From assembly GCF_040947875.1 (NCBI RefSeq), contig NZ_JBFRXN010000004.1, positions 749,688 through 813,687 of the forward strand: DNA of 64,000 nt. The letters run 5' to 3'. This document shows, piece after piece, positions 1-8,347 of the stretch. The DNA is from Pseudomonas sp. MYb118 (lineage in GTDB: Bacteria > Pseudomonadota > Gammaproteobacteria > Pseudomonadales > Pseudomonadaceae). Below the pieces are notes generated by a model, which worked only from the letters and a program-made list of their open reading frames with translations, had not been told where the DNA came from and searched no databases. The first letter of the stretch is position 1. Every line of letters begins with the position of its first letter. The position numbers and the translations under genes were made by a program.

Positions 1-15
1 CGCCTGACCCATCGC

Positions 16-41
16 CATCGCGAGCAAGCTCGCTCCTACAG
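16..41. repeat. REP hairpin, single copy
   Basis: One copy of the Pseudomonas REP palindrome, in the orientation CATCGCGAGCAAGCTCGCTC followed by CTACAG. The same element recurs throughout the left half of the window. Its partner probably lies left of base 1. It sits just upstream of the transporter operon and holds no gene. Confidence 0.85.
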
Positions 42-114
42 GGGTTGGTGGCAGACGAACAAACCCAGCCCAGCGGACCACCGCACGCTTTTGCCCATGT
101 ACAGGAGGTCATCC

Positions 115-1014
115 ATGAGCGTGCACGAACTCAAGCGACCGCCGCTGGCGGATATCGCGCAATGGCGGGTCGATGTGCCCCAGGCGCTGGAGCAGTTGCG
201 TCATTGGGCGCAGGTCAGCCCGTTGCAACCGGCGTTGCGCCACAAGCGCCACGGCCAGTGGTATGCCTGGCGCTGGATCGACGTGTTGCGCGACGTCGAG
301 CGCCTGGCCGACGGTTTGCGCCAGCAGGGCTTCACCGAGCAATCGCGGCTGGCCGTCAGTGGCGCCTTCGAACCCAACCTGTTGCTGCTGACCCTGGCCG
401 CGCAGCAGGCGGGCGGGCAGGTGCTGGCCATCGGCGATGACCTCGACGCCCAGGCCCTGCACCCGATCCTCTGGCAAAGCCAGCCGACCCACGCCTTCGT
501 ACCGCGCCGGCAAACCCGGCAACTGTGGCTCAACCACGGCCAAGCCGTGCTCGACTTCGCCGAACTGTTCGGCCCCAGCGAACCACCCCAGCGCCTGCGC
601 ACCAGCCGCACACAGGCGCAATGGTGGAGCGAGGAGGGCACGCAATGGCAGGGCGGCCTCACCGTGCTGCTCGCGCAATGGCTGGGCAGTGGCCAAGCCG
701 TGGCTTTCCCGGAAAGCCCCGGCAGCGCCAGCCGCGACCGCCGTGAAGTCGCCCCCTCGGGGCTGCTGCTGTCGGCCGAACGCCTGCAACGGCTGGCCGA
801 GGAAATTGACAGCCGCCTCGCCGCGCCCGGCACCTGGCGTCGACGCCTGTGTGACTGGGCCATCGCCCGCCCGGAAAAGGGCCTGCAACGCCTGATCAAG
901 CAACGGGTGCGGCGCCTGCTCGGCCTGCACCACCTGCACGACATCTGGCAAGCCCCGCGCACGCGGCCGGACAACCTCGCCCGGCTCAACGAATTCAAAC
1001 GGGACATCGCATGA
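115..1014 (+). CDS. Shortened AMP-binding (acyl-CoA synthetase-like) protein, probably inactive
   Basis: A 299-residue protein starting at ATG 115 behind an AGGAGG ribosome site at 103-108. The first ~150 residues resemble the N-terminal part of long-chain acyl-CoA synthetases (PALRHKRHGQWYAWRW; LADGLRQQGF; LLLTLAAQQAGGQVLAIG). The end (WAIARPEKGLQRLIKQRVRRLLGL) resembles the segment these enzymes carry before their later adenylation motifs. The glycine-rich P-loop, the TGE motif and the C-terminal lysine domain are absent; full enzymes are about 600 residues. It overlaps the next ATPase gene by four bases, so it is the first gene of the importer operon. Full-length synthetases often accompany importers of this type. 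This copy may be a retained non-catalytic partner or a decaying gene. Confidence 0.7.
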   Translation: MSVHELKRPPLADIAQWRVDVPQALEQLRHWAQVSPLQPALRHKRHGQWYAWRWIDVLRDVERLADGLRQQGFTEQSRLAVSGAFEPNLLLLTLAAQQAGGQVLAIGDDLDAQALHPILWQSQPTHAFVPRRQTRQLWLNHGQAVLDFAELFGPSEPPQRLRTSRTQAQWWSEEGTQWQGGLTVLLAQWLGSGQAVAFPESPGSASRDRREVAPSGLLLSAERLQRLAEEIDSRLAAPGTWRRRLCDWAIARPEKGLQRLIKQRVRRLLGLHHLHDIWQAPRTRPDNLARLNEFKRDIA

Positions 1015-1787
1015 CCTCGACCGACCTCATCCTGCAAGTGCGTGACATCTCGCTGTCCTTCAAGGGCGTCAAAGCCATCAACCAATTGTCGTTCGACGTG
1101 CGCCGTGGCGAGATCTGCGCACTGATCGGGCCCAACGGCGCGGGCAAGAGTTCGCTGCTCAACATCCTCAATGGCGTGTACCGCTTCGACGCCGGCGCCA
1201 TCGTCTTCGAACAACACTCGTACAAGCGCATCGACCCGCTGCACGCCGCGCGCCAGGGCATCGGCCGCACGTTCCAGAACAACGCGCTGTTCAAGAAGAT
1301 GAGCGTGATCGACAACCTGCTCACCGGCCTGTCGCGGCACCAGCGCAGCGGCTTTTTCCAGCAGGCGCTGAATCTGCCCCGGGCACGCCGCGAGGCTGCG
1401 GATTTTCGCCGACAGGCCCAGGGCATTCTCGAATTCCTCGAACTGCAGGCACACCGCGACGTGCCGGTGGGCAACCTGTCCTACGGCCTGCAAAAGCGCG
1501 TGGAACTGGGCCGTGCATTGATCGCCGGCCCCGGCCTGTTGTTGCTGGACGAACCCATGGCCGGGATGAACGCCGAGGAGAAACAGGACATGGCCCGTTT
1601 CATCGCCGACATCAACCGCGAGCTGGGCACCACGGTGGTGTTGATCGAGCACGACATGAGCGTGGTGATGGGCCTGTCCGACCACGTGGTGGTGCTCGAT
1701 TACGGGCGCAAGGTCGGCGACGGCACACCGGCCCAGGTGCAGGCCAATCCCGAGGTGATCGCGGCGTATCTGGGAGTGGTGCACTGA
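1011..1787 (+). CDS. Branched-chain amino acid-type ABC transporter ATPase (LivG family)
   Basis: This 258-residue cytoplasmic ATPase powers the importer encoded by the next genes. Walker A is GPNGAGKSS near residue 40, the signature is LSYGLQKRVELGRAL, Walker B is LLLLDEP and the switch histidine is in LIEHDM. The C-terminal extension ending in IAAYLGVVH is typical of LivG rather than LivF. It overlaps its neighbours on both sides (ATGA junctions), indicating translational coupling. The substrate is not deducible; relatives import branched-chain amino acids, amides, urea or aromatic acids. Confidence 0.9.
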   Translation: MTSTDLILQVRDISLSFKGVKAINQLSFDVRRGEICALIGPNGAGKSSLLNILNGVYRFDAGAIVFEQHSYKRIDPLHAARQGIGRTFQNNALFKKMSVIDNLLTGLSRHQRSGFFQQALNLPRARREAADFRRQAQGILEFLELQAHRDVPVGNLSYGLQKRVELGRALIAGPGLLLLDEPMAGMNAEEKQDMARFIADINRELGTTVVLIEHDMSVVMGLSDHVVVLDYGRKVGDGTPAQVQANPEVIAAYLGVVH

Positions 1788-2668
1788 TGGCGTTCTTTCT
1801 CGAAACCCTGCTCGGCGGGCTGCTCGCCGGCACCATGTATTCGCTGGTTGCCATCGGCTTCGTGCTGATCTACAAGGCCAGCGGCGTGTTCAACTTCGCC
1901 CAGGGCGCGATGCTGCTGTTCGCCGCGCTGACCTTCGTCAGCCTGCACGACCAGGGCGTGCCGTTCGCCCTGGCGCTGCTGCTGACGGTGCTGGTGATGA
2001 TCGTCGGCGCCTTGCTGATCGAGCGGCTGGTGTTGCGCCCGTTGGTCAACCGTTCGCAGATCACCCTGTTCATGGCCACGCTGGGGCTGTCGTTCATCAT
2101 CGAAGGCCTGGCCCAGGGCCTGATGGGCTCGCAGGTGCGGGCGCTGGACCTGGGCATCGACGACGTGCCGGTGTTCATCGCCGGCATGATGGTCAGCCAG
2201 TTCGACCTGGTCGCCGCCGCAGCCGCCATCGTCCTGGTGACGGTGCTGGCGTTGCTGTTCAACAAGACCCGCATCGGCGTGTCGTTGCGCGCGGTGGCGG
2301 ACGACACCACCGCCGCGCTGTCGATCGGCATCAACCTCAACCGCATCTGGCAGATCGTCTGGGCCGTGGCCGGGATCGTCGGGCTGGTGGCCGGGCTGCT
2401 CTGGGGTGCGCGCCAGGGCGTGCAGTTTTCCCTGTCGCTGGTGGTGCTCAAGGCCTTGCCGGTGTTGATCATCGGCGGCTTCACCTCGATTGGCGGGGCC
2501 ATTGTCGGCGGCTTGATCGTCGGCGCGGCGGAGAACCTCGCCGAGGTCTACGTCGGCCCTTTGATCGGCGGCGGCATCACGCCGTGGTTCGCCTACGTGC
2601 TGGCCCTGGCCTTCCTCTACATCCGTCCCGCCGGCCTGTTCGGCGAGCGCGCCATCGAGCGAGTCTGA
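1787..2668 (+). CDS. Branched-chain amino acid-type ABC permease (LivH family)
   Basis: A 293-residue inner-membrane permease with about eight hydrophobic segments. Family features include the N-terminal GLLAGTMYSLVAIGFVLIYK stretch, the FNFAQGAM motif and the EAA-like loop around SLRAVADDTTAALSIGIN. It starts on the last base of the upstream ATPase stop codon and is followed three bases later by the second permease. With the LivM-type partner it forms the transmembrane channel. Family assignment is secure; the substrate is unknown. Confidence 0.9.
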   Translation: MAFFLETLLGGLLAGTMYSLVAIGFVLIYKASGVFNFAQGAMLLFAALTFVSLHDQGVPFALALLLTVLVMIVGALLIERLVLRPLVNRSQITLFMATLGLSFIIEGLAQGLMGSQVRALDLGIDDVPVFIAGMMVSQFDLVAAAAAIVLVTVLALLFNKTRIGVSLRAVADDTTAALSIGINLNRIWQIVWAVAGIVGLVAGLLWGARQGVQFSLSLVVLKALPVLIIGGFTSIGGAIVGGLIVGAAENLAEVYVGPLIGGGITPWFAYVLALAFLYIRPAGLFGERAIERV

Positions 2669-2671
2669 ACC

Positions 2672-3721
2672 ATGTCGATTTCCCTGACCCAAGAAACCGC
2701 CCCGGTGCTGCTGACCCAGCGCCGTGTGCCCTATGCCTTGATCGCGCTGCTGCTGATCGCTTTCGTGGTGGTGCCGCTGGCCGGCAACGACTATTGGCTC
2801 AACGCCATCCTGATCCCGTTCCTGGTGCTGTCGCTGGCGGGCCTGGGCCTCAACCTGCTCACCGGCTACACCGGCCAGACCTCGGTCGGTGCTGCGGGGT
2901 TCATGGCGGTGGGGGCGTTCGCCACCTATGGGTTCCTGCTGCGCCTGCCGGAACTGGGCCTGCCGGTGGCCTTGCTCGGCGGCGGGTTGATCAGCGCCGT
3001 GGTGGGCTTCGTCTTCGGCCTGCCCAGCTCGCGGATCAAGGGCTTCTACCTGATGGTCACCACCCTGGCGGCGCAGTTCTTCCTGGAGTGGTTGTTCGTC
3101 AAGTTTCCGTGGTTCTACAACTACGGCTCGTCCGGGACCATTTCCGCGCCGAAGCTGGCGCTGTGCGGCCATGACCTCAGCTCGCCGCTGGGCCGCTACC
3201 TGCTGACCCTGACCACAGTGCTGCTGTTGACCTGGGTGGCGCTGAACCTGGTGAAAAGCCAGATCGGCCGCAACTGGATGGCGATCCGCGACATGGACAC
3301 CGCCGCGGCCGTGATCGGCATCCCGGTGGTGCGCTACAAGCACCTGGCGTTCGCGGTCAGCTCGTTTTACCTGGGCATCGCCGGGGCGCTGTGGGCCTTC
3401 GCCTACCTGGGCACCGGCAGTGCCAGCAGCTTCGACATCAATCGTTCGTTTCAGATCCTGTTCATCATCATTATCGGTGGCATGGGCAGCATCGCCGGCA
3501 ACTTCGTCGGCGCCGCGTTCATCAGTCTCCTGCCGATCCTGCTCAGCCACGCCGGGCAGGCGCTGTTCGGCGGTGCGGTGGACGCCGGGCAATTGCAGAA
3601 CCTGCAAAAAATCATCTTTGGCGCGCTGATCATCCTGTTCCTGATCAAGGAACCGGAAGGCCTGATTCGCCTGCTCGGCAACCTGCGCGAACGCCTCGGC
3701 CACTGGCCGCTGCGCTTCTGA
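2672..3721 (+). CDS. Branched-chain amino acid-type ABC permease (LivM family)
   Basis: A 349-residue multi-span permease. It carries the LivM hallmarks LGLNLLTGYTGQTSVGAAGF and the cytoplasmic coupling loop RNWMAIRDMDTAAAVIGIPV, which contacts the ATPases. The C-terminal region FIIIIGGMGSIAGNFVGAAF is also typical. It pairs with the upstream LivH-type subunit. The gene lies in the middle of a seven-gene operon, and the gap to the binding-protein gene is 34 bases with a GAGAGA ribosome site. Confidence 0.9.
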   Translation: MSISLTQETAPVLLTQRRVPYALIALLLIAFVVVPLAGNDYWLNAILIPFLVLSLAGLGLNLLTGYTGQTSVGAAGFMAVGAFATYGFLLRLPELGLPVALLGGGLISAVVGFVFGLPSSRIKGFYLMVTTLAAQFFLEWLFVKFPWFYNYGSSGTISAPKLALCGHDLSSPLGRYLLTLTTVLLLTWVALNLVKSQIGRNWMAIRDMDTAAAVIGIPVVRYKHLAFAVSSFYLGIAGALWAFAYLGTGSASSFDINRSFQILFIIIIGGMGSIAGNFVGAAFISLLPILLSHAGQALFGGAVDAGQLQNLQKIIFGALIILFLIKEPEGLIRLLGNLRERLGHWPLRF

Positions 3722-3755
3722 ATCTTCCCTGACCCCTGACTATTAGAGAGACACC

Positions 3756-5096
3756 ATGCGTGCAACCTTGAAACGTTCCTTGCTCGGCGCCGCCCTGACG
3801 CTCGCGGTTTTTGCCAGTGCGGTACCGGTCGTCCAGGCCTCACCCGACCAGCAGTTCTTCCCCCTGGCCACCTACCGCGTCGGCGCCTACGCCTCCAGCG
3901 GCGTGCAGGTGTGGGCCGGGATGATCGACTACCTGAACTACATCAACGAAGTGGAAGGCGGGATCAACGGCGTGAAACTGGTCTGGCAGGAATGCGAGAC
4001 CGAGTGGACGGCCGAGAAGGGCATCGAGTGCTACGAGCGCTTCAAGAAAGGCCTGGACGGCGCGCCCGTGGCGGTCTACCAACCCAACGGCGCCCCGGCG
4101 GCCTATGCCCTGAGCGAGCGCGCCGAGGTCGACAAGATCCCGCTGATCACCCTGGGCTACGGGCGCACCGAAGCCACCGACGGCACAGTGTTCCCCTACA
4201 ACTTCCCGGTGATGCTGACCTTCTACAGCGAGGCGTCGAGCCTGATCAACTACATCGCCCAGCGCGAGGGCGGTTTCGACAAGCTCAAGGGCAAGAAGAT
4301 CGCCACGGTCTACCACGACTCGGCCTACGGTCGGGAAACCCTTGGCCCGTTGAAACTGCTGGCGGAAAAATACGGCTTCGAGAACATCCAGATCCCGGTG
4401 GCCGACCCCGGCAACGAACAGTCGGCGCAATGGCGCCAGGTGCGCCAGCTCAACCCCGATTGGGTGTTCCTGCGCACCTGGGGCGTGTCGACCCCGGTGG
4501 CGGTCAAGACGGCGGCGCGTTTCGGCTTCCCGGTGGACCACATCGTCGGCGACATCTGGGCCAGCTCCAGCGAGGACGTGCTGCCGGCCGGCGCTGCCGC
4601 CAAGGGCTACCTGGCGCTGACGCCATACCCGGCGGGCAGCGATTTCGAGATCCACAAGCGCCTCAAGCAATACATCCTCGACAAGGGCAAGAGCGACCTC
4701 AAGGACCTGAAGAACTTCGGCAGCGTCTACTACAACTCCGGCCTGGTGAACGCGGCGGTGGCGGTGGAAGCGATCCGCACGGCCCAGGGCAAGTTCGGCA
4801 AGCGCCCGCTCAACGGTGAAGAAGGGCGCTGGGGCCTGGAGCACCTGAACATCGACGACGCCCGTCTCAAGGACATGGGCTACCTGGGCCTGATGCAGAA
4901 TCTCAAGCTGTCATGCAAGGACCACGAAGGCGGCGGTTCGGCGCGGGTGCAGCAGTGGGACGGCGCCAACTGGACGTTGATCAGCGACTGGATCGCCGCC
5001 GACCGCGCCTTGCTGCGGCCGTTGATCGATGAAAAATCCGCGGCGTTCGCCAAGGAAAAGGGCCTGACGCCACGCACCTGCAACGGGGACGAATAG
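3756..5096 (+). CDS. Periplasmic substrate-binding protein of the importer
   Basis: A 446-residue exported solute-binding protein of the type I Leu/Ile/Val-binding fold. The signal peptide (RATLKRSLLGAALTLAVFAS) is followed by cleavage near VQASPDQQF. Family features include GGINGVKLVWQECE and ATVYHDSAYGRETL. At over 400 residues it is longer than LivJ (~370), matching the subgroup found next to acyl-CoA-synthetase genes. It captures the ligand and hands it to the LivH/LivM pair. The ligand cannot be read from the sequence; the operon suggests a carboxylic acid, which is inference. Confidence 0.9.
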   Translation: MRATLKRSLLGAALTLAVFASAVPVVQASPDQQFFPLATYRVGAYASSGVQVWAGMIDYLNYINEVEGGINGVKLVWQECETEWTAEKGIECYERFKKGLDGAPVAVYQPNGAPAAYALSERAEVDKIPLITLGYGRTEATDGTVFPYNFPVMLTFYSEASSLINYIAQREGGFDKLKGKKIATVYHDSAYGRETLGPLKLLAEKYGFENIQIPVADPGNEQSAQWRQVRQLNPDWVFLRTWGVSTPVAVKTAARFGFPVDHIVGDIWASSSEDVLPAGAAAKGYLALTPYPAGSDFEIHKRLKQYILDKGKSDLKDLKNFGSVYYNSGLVNAAVAVEAIRTAQGKFGKRPLNGEEGRWGLEHLNIDDARLKDMGYLGLMQNLKLSCKDHEGGGSARVQQWDGANWTLISDWIAADRALLRPLIDEKSAAFAKEKGLTPRTCNGDE

Positions 5097-5098
5097 CC

Positions 5099-5866
5099 AT
5101 GAGCCAGGCTGCCAGCGAAACCGCCGTCGATGAGCTGCTGCGGGTCGACGATATCGAGGTCATCTACGACGGTGCGATCCTCGCCGTGGCCGGGGTGTCG
5201 CTGAAGGTGCCCAAGGGCGGCATCGTCGCGTTGCTCGGGGCCAACGGCGCGGGCAAAAGCACCACGCTCAAGGCCATTTCCGGGCTGGTGCGGGCCGAAC
5301 GGGCGCAGGTCAGTCGTGGCGCCATCCACTTTCTCGGGCAGGACACTGCGGGCATCGACCCCAGCCACCGGGTACGGCAGGGCATGGTGCACGTGCTGGA
5401 GGGGCGGCACGTGTTCCCCCAGCTCAGCGTCGAGGACAACCTGCGCAGTGGCGGCTTTGTCCGCGGCCTGAGCCGTCAGGACCTGGCGGCGGACCTCGAG
5501 CGTATCTACGCCTGGTTCCCGCGCCTGAAAACCAAACGCAAGACCGCGGCGGGGCTGACCTCCGGCGGCGAGCAGCAGATGGTCGCCATCGGTCGGGCGC
5601 TGATGACACGTCCTACTTTGGTACTGCTCGACGAACCTTCCATGGGTTTGGCGCCTATTATCGTCCAGGAGATCTTCGAGATCGTTGCCCAGCTCAACCG
5701 CGAGGCGCAGGTGAGCTTCCTGATCGCCGAGCAGAACATCAACGTGGCGCTCAAGTACGCGCAACAGGCCTACGTGCTCGACACCGGCCGCGTGGTGCTG
5801 GCCGGCAGCAGCGAGGCGTTACTGGCACGGGGGGACCTGCATGACTTTTACCTGGGCAAACACTGA
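5099..5866 (+). CDS. Branched-chain amino acid-type ABC transporter ATPase (LivF family)
   Basis: The second 255-residue ATPase of the importer. Walker A is GANGAGKSTT near residue 47, the signature is LTSGGEQQMVAIGRALM, Walker B is LVLLDEPSMGLAP and the terminal helix is YVLDTGRVVLAGSSEALL. It starts two bases after the binding-protein stop. LivF and LivG type ATPases normally work as a heterodimer, so the importer encoded here is complete. Confidence 0.9.
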   Translation: MSQAASETAVDELLRVDDIEVIYDGAILAVAGVSLKVPKGGIVALLGANGAGKSTTLKAISGLVRAERAQVSRGAIHFLGQDTAGIDPSHRVRQGMVHVLEGRHVFPQLSVEDNLRSGGFVRGLSRQDLAADLERIYAWFPRLKTKRKTAAGLTSGGEQQMVAIGRALMTRPTLVLLDEPSMGLAPIIVQEIFEIVAQLNREAQVSFLIAEQNINVALKYAQQAYVLDTGRVVLAGSSEALLARGDLHDFYLGKH

Positions 5867-5880
5867 ACACAGGGAGCGCC

Positions 5881-7317
5881 ATGACTGACATCCAAAGCGG
5901 ACAGGCGACAGCCGCCATCCGCCACGCAGACATCCTGATCATCGGCGGCGGCCTCAGCGGTGCGATGCTGGCGGCGCAATTGTTGCGCCTGCCGGGCCGG
6001 CGCTCGCTATTGGTGATCGAGCCGCGTGCCGAACTGGGGCGGGGCGAGGCCTACAGTGCGGTCGAACTGGGCCACACGCTCAATGGCAACGCCGCGCGGA
6101 TGAGCATCGACCCGGACAACGCCGACGACCTGACTCAATGGCTGACCGACTACATCGCCGCGGGCGGTTGGCCCGAATCCGACGAACAGCACGTGCCGGT
6201 CAGCGAGCTGTTTCCACCGCGGGGGATATTCGGCCTGTACGTGCAACAGCGCCTGGCCGAGGCGCAGGCGATTGGTGCCACCCAGGGCTCGACCGTCGAG
6301 CATGTGCGGGCCGAAGTGGTTGACCTGCAAACCGTCGATGACGCGGTGCAACTGCACCTCAGCGACGGGCAACGTTTGCAGGGCGCTTATGCAGTGTTGG
6401 CCACGGGCATGTTCCCGGCCGCCCGCACGCCGCAGACCGAATCCAGCGGCCTCAACGCCGCCGCCCTCGACCCCTGGGACGTGGCGGCGATGCGTCAGCT
6501 GGACCCGCAGTCGACGGTGCTGATCATCGGCTCCGGCCTGACCATGGTCGACGCCGTGGTGTCGCTGGAACAGGCCGGCCATCGCGGGCCCATCGAAGTG
6601 TTTTCCCGTCATGGCCTGCTGCCCCACGTGCGAAGGCAACCGCCGGCCTGGGTGGACTTTCTCGCCGAAGACCACAGCCTGCGCACGCCGCGGCAACTGC
6701 TGCGCGAACTGCGCCGGCACTGCCGCGACGCCATCGCCCAGGGCATCGACTGGCAGGCGCCGCTGGATACCGTGCGTGCGCACATTGGCCGGTTGTGGCA
6801 CCAGGCCACGGATGTGCAGCGCCGGCAGTTCGTGCGCCACGTGCGGCCCTGGTGGGAAAGCCATCACCATCGCTCGCCACCGCTGAGCGCCGAGCTGGTG
6901 GCGCGCTTGCACGCCGAAGGGCGATTGCGTACCCAGGCGGCTTCCTACCTGGGGCTGGAGCCAGCGCTTGGGGCCGGGCTGGGCATTCGCATCCGCCGTC
7001 GCGGCCAGGCGCACACCGAGGTGGTGCAGGGCGCGGCGCTGATCAACTCCAGTGGCATCGAATACGACTGGCGACGGGTGGCGCGACCGTTGCCCCGGCA
7101 ATTGCTGGCCCGCGGGTTGATCCAGCCGGGACCGTTGGCGCTGGGCATCGCTGCGGCGGTTGATGGCGCGGTGCTGGATGCCGAGGGCAGGGTGGCGCAA
7201 CGGCTGTTCGCCATGGGCCCGCCCTTGCGCGGCATGTGGTGGGAGAGCACGGCGGTGACGGATGTGGCGCTACAGGCCAAAGCCCTGGCGGCGCGGTTGT
7301 TCGCAGCGGGAGCCTGA
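5881..7317 (+). CDS. FAD/NAD(P)-binding protein (YdhS-like, COG4529 type)
   Basis: A 478-residue flavoprotein with an N-terminal dinucleotide fold (ILIIGGGLSGAMLAAQLL) and the family block GRGEAYSAVELGHTLNGNAARM. A second nucleotide fold, VLIIGSGLTMVDAVVSLEQA, lies near residue 215. It ends with a conserved GPPLRGMWWESTAVTDV stretch. It follows the LivF gene by 14 bases with a GGGAG ribosome site, so it is the last gene of the operon. It may oxidise the imported substrate, but no reaction is established for this family. The terminator at 7326-7356 closes the unit. Confidence 0.8.
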   Translation: MTDIQSGQATAAIRHADILIIGGGLSGAMLAAQLLRLPGRRSLLVIEPRAELGRGEAYSAVELGHTLNGNAARMSIDPDNADDLTQWLTDYIAAGGWPESDEQHVPVSELFPPRGIFGLYVQQRLAEAQAIGATQGSTVEHVRAEVVDLQTVDDAVQLHLSDGQRLQGAYAVLATGMFPAARTPQTESSGLNAAALDPWDVAAMRQLDPQSTVLIIGSGLTMVDAVVSLEQAGHRGPIEVFSRHGLLPHVRRQPPAWVDFLAEDHSLRTPRQLLRELRRHCRDAIAQGIDWQAPLDTVRAHIGRLWHQATDVQRRQFVRHVRPWWESHHHRSPPLSAELVARLHAEGRLRTQAASYLGLEPALGAGLGIRIRRRGQAHTEVVQGAALINSSGIEYDWRRVARPLPRQLLARGLIQPGPLALGIAAAVDGAVLDAEGRVAQRLFAMGPPLRGMWWESTAVTDVALQAKALAARLFAAGA

Positions 7318-7325
7318 AATAAACA

Positions 7326-7356
7326 AACCCCGCGGGAGACGGATCTCCCCGGGGTT
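7326..7356. terminator. Convergent intrinsic terminator
   Basis: Stem AACCCCG/GGGAGA pairs with TCTCCC/CGGGGTT around a short loop. Read on the minus strand, the stem is followed by TTTGTTTATTT, so it fits the small minus-strand gene ending at 7378. It may also stop the plus-strand importer operon ending at 7317. Confidence 0.75.
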
Positions 7357-7377
7357 CAGGCTGAACAAAGCGGCAAC

Positions 7378-7599
7378 TCAGTAACGCTGATACTTCGAAC
7401 CGAACTCAGGACGGTTTTCCGCGACGTAGAGCTTGCTGGCCTGGGTGTCTTTCGAATCGACCTTCACGGTGTTCACATTCAGGGTGGCCGGTTGGCTGAC
7501 TTCAGCTGCGGCAATCATTTGTTTCTTGTGCGGTGCGGCCATGGCCGAAGTGGCGCCGAAGATCGAAAGTGCAAGACCGAGTGCGATGATGCTTTTCAT
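7378..7599 (-). CDS. Small exported protein, unknown function
   Basis: A 73-residue protein with a clear signal peptide (KSIIALGLALSIFGATSAMA) and cleavage near AMA-APHKK. The mature part is ~50 residues, basic at its start and ending KYQRY, with no recognised domain. It is preceded by a GAGCAAC region and a promoter-length gap, and followed by its own terminator. It is probably a small periplasmic protein. Confidence 0.7.
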   Translation of the reverse strand: MKSIIALGLALSIFGATSAMAAPHKKQMIAAAEVSQPATLNVNTVKVDSKDTQASKLYVAENRPEFGSKYQRY

Positions 7600-7725
7600 G
7601 ATGTTGCTCCAGAAGAGTGGGGAGAAGATGGGTTCACTCTATGGCTGGGGCCGGAAAATGAAAAAGCATGCCGGGGCATAGTCGTTATCGAAGTCATTAA
7701 TGCGGATTTCGTGATCGCCACCCCC

Positions 7726-7842
7726 CTGTAGGAGCGAGCTTGCTCGCGATGGACGCAGGAACACCGCAGGGTGTCAGGTTTGCCGCGTCATCGTTGACCA
7801 CCATCGCGACGGTTCGACGCCTCGACAAGCTCGCTCCTACAG
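7726..7842. repeat. REP pair in inverted orientation
   Basis: Two inverted REP units, CTGTAGGAGCGAGCTTGCTC at 7726 and the opposite arm ending CTCGCTCCTACAG at 7842, separated by about 70 bases. The second arm has diverged (CGACAAGCTCGC). This fills most of the 274-base gap between the neighbouring small genes. Confidence 0.85.
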
Positions 7843-7873
7843 AAGAGGCCGTAATAGGCTCTGATTCCAGCGT

Positions 7874-8170
7874 TCAACCCGCTTGACCGACATGGATTCG
7901 CGCAACTTCCGCCTCATCCATCTCCCGCCAGTCGCCGGGCAGGATGCCGTAATCGGCTTCGGCCGCTTCCATGGCTTCCTCCGGGCTGAACATCAAGTGG
8001 TCGCCTTCACTCTGGAGTGTTTCGTAGTCCAGGAAGCGAATCTCCAGATAATACGGGCCTTCAAGGCCGTCTCCGACTTCCAGGCCATACAACACGATTG
8101 ACGTGATACCTGGCCTATAGGCGAGGGCTTTCCTGGTATGAGCGAACAGGAAACGCGGGAGTGCGACCAT
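7874..8170 (-). CDS. Hypothetical acidic protein
   Basis: A 98-residue protein beginning VALPRFLFAHTRKALAYRPG and strongly acidic in its second half (SPEEAMEAAEADYGILPGDW). No signal peptide, membrane segment or recognised domain is present. It stands alone between two REP pairs. Codon use matches its neighbours, so it is likely a real core gene of unknown function. Confidence 0.7.
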   Translation of the reverse strand: MVALPRFLFAHTRKALAYRPGITSIVLYGLEVGDGLEGPYYLEIRFLDYETLQSEGDHLMFSPEEAMEAAEADYGILPGDWREMDEAEVARIHVGQAG

Positions 8171-8204
8171 GGTGTCAGTCTCGTGTGGCGTTTAACGGGT
8201 GGAG

Positions 8205-8307
8205 CTGTAGGAGCGAGCTTGCTCGCGATGGGTTAGAGAACACTGCGGGGTGTCAGGTTTTTCGCGTCATCGTTGACGACCATCGCGAGCAAGCTCGCTC
8301 CTACAGG
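8205..8307. repeat. REP pair in inverted orientation
   Basis: CTGTAGGAGCGAGCTTGCTC at 8205 and its inverted partner ending at 8307, with a spacer of about 50 bases that shares the GTGTCAGGTTT..CGCGTCATCGTTGAC text with the pair at 7726-7842. The shared spacer shows that the two pairs descend from one duplicated unit. Confidence 0.85.
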
Positions 8308-8347
8308 GGATGGGCGATTTGATGGGGATTGAGGGGCCGGCCGCCCG

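Noticed and set aside
201..3703. Very long open frames antisense to the transporter genes (201-1784 and 1700-3703)
   Set aside because: These are frame shadows in high-GC DNA, lacking ribosome sites and family features; the sense genes are strongly supported.
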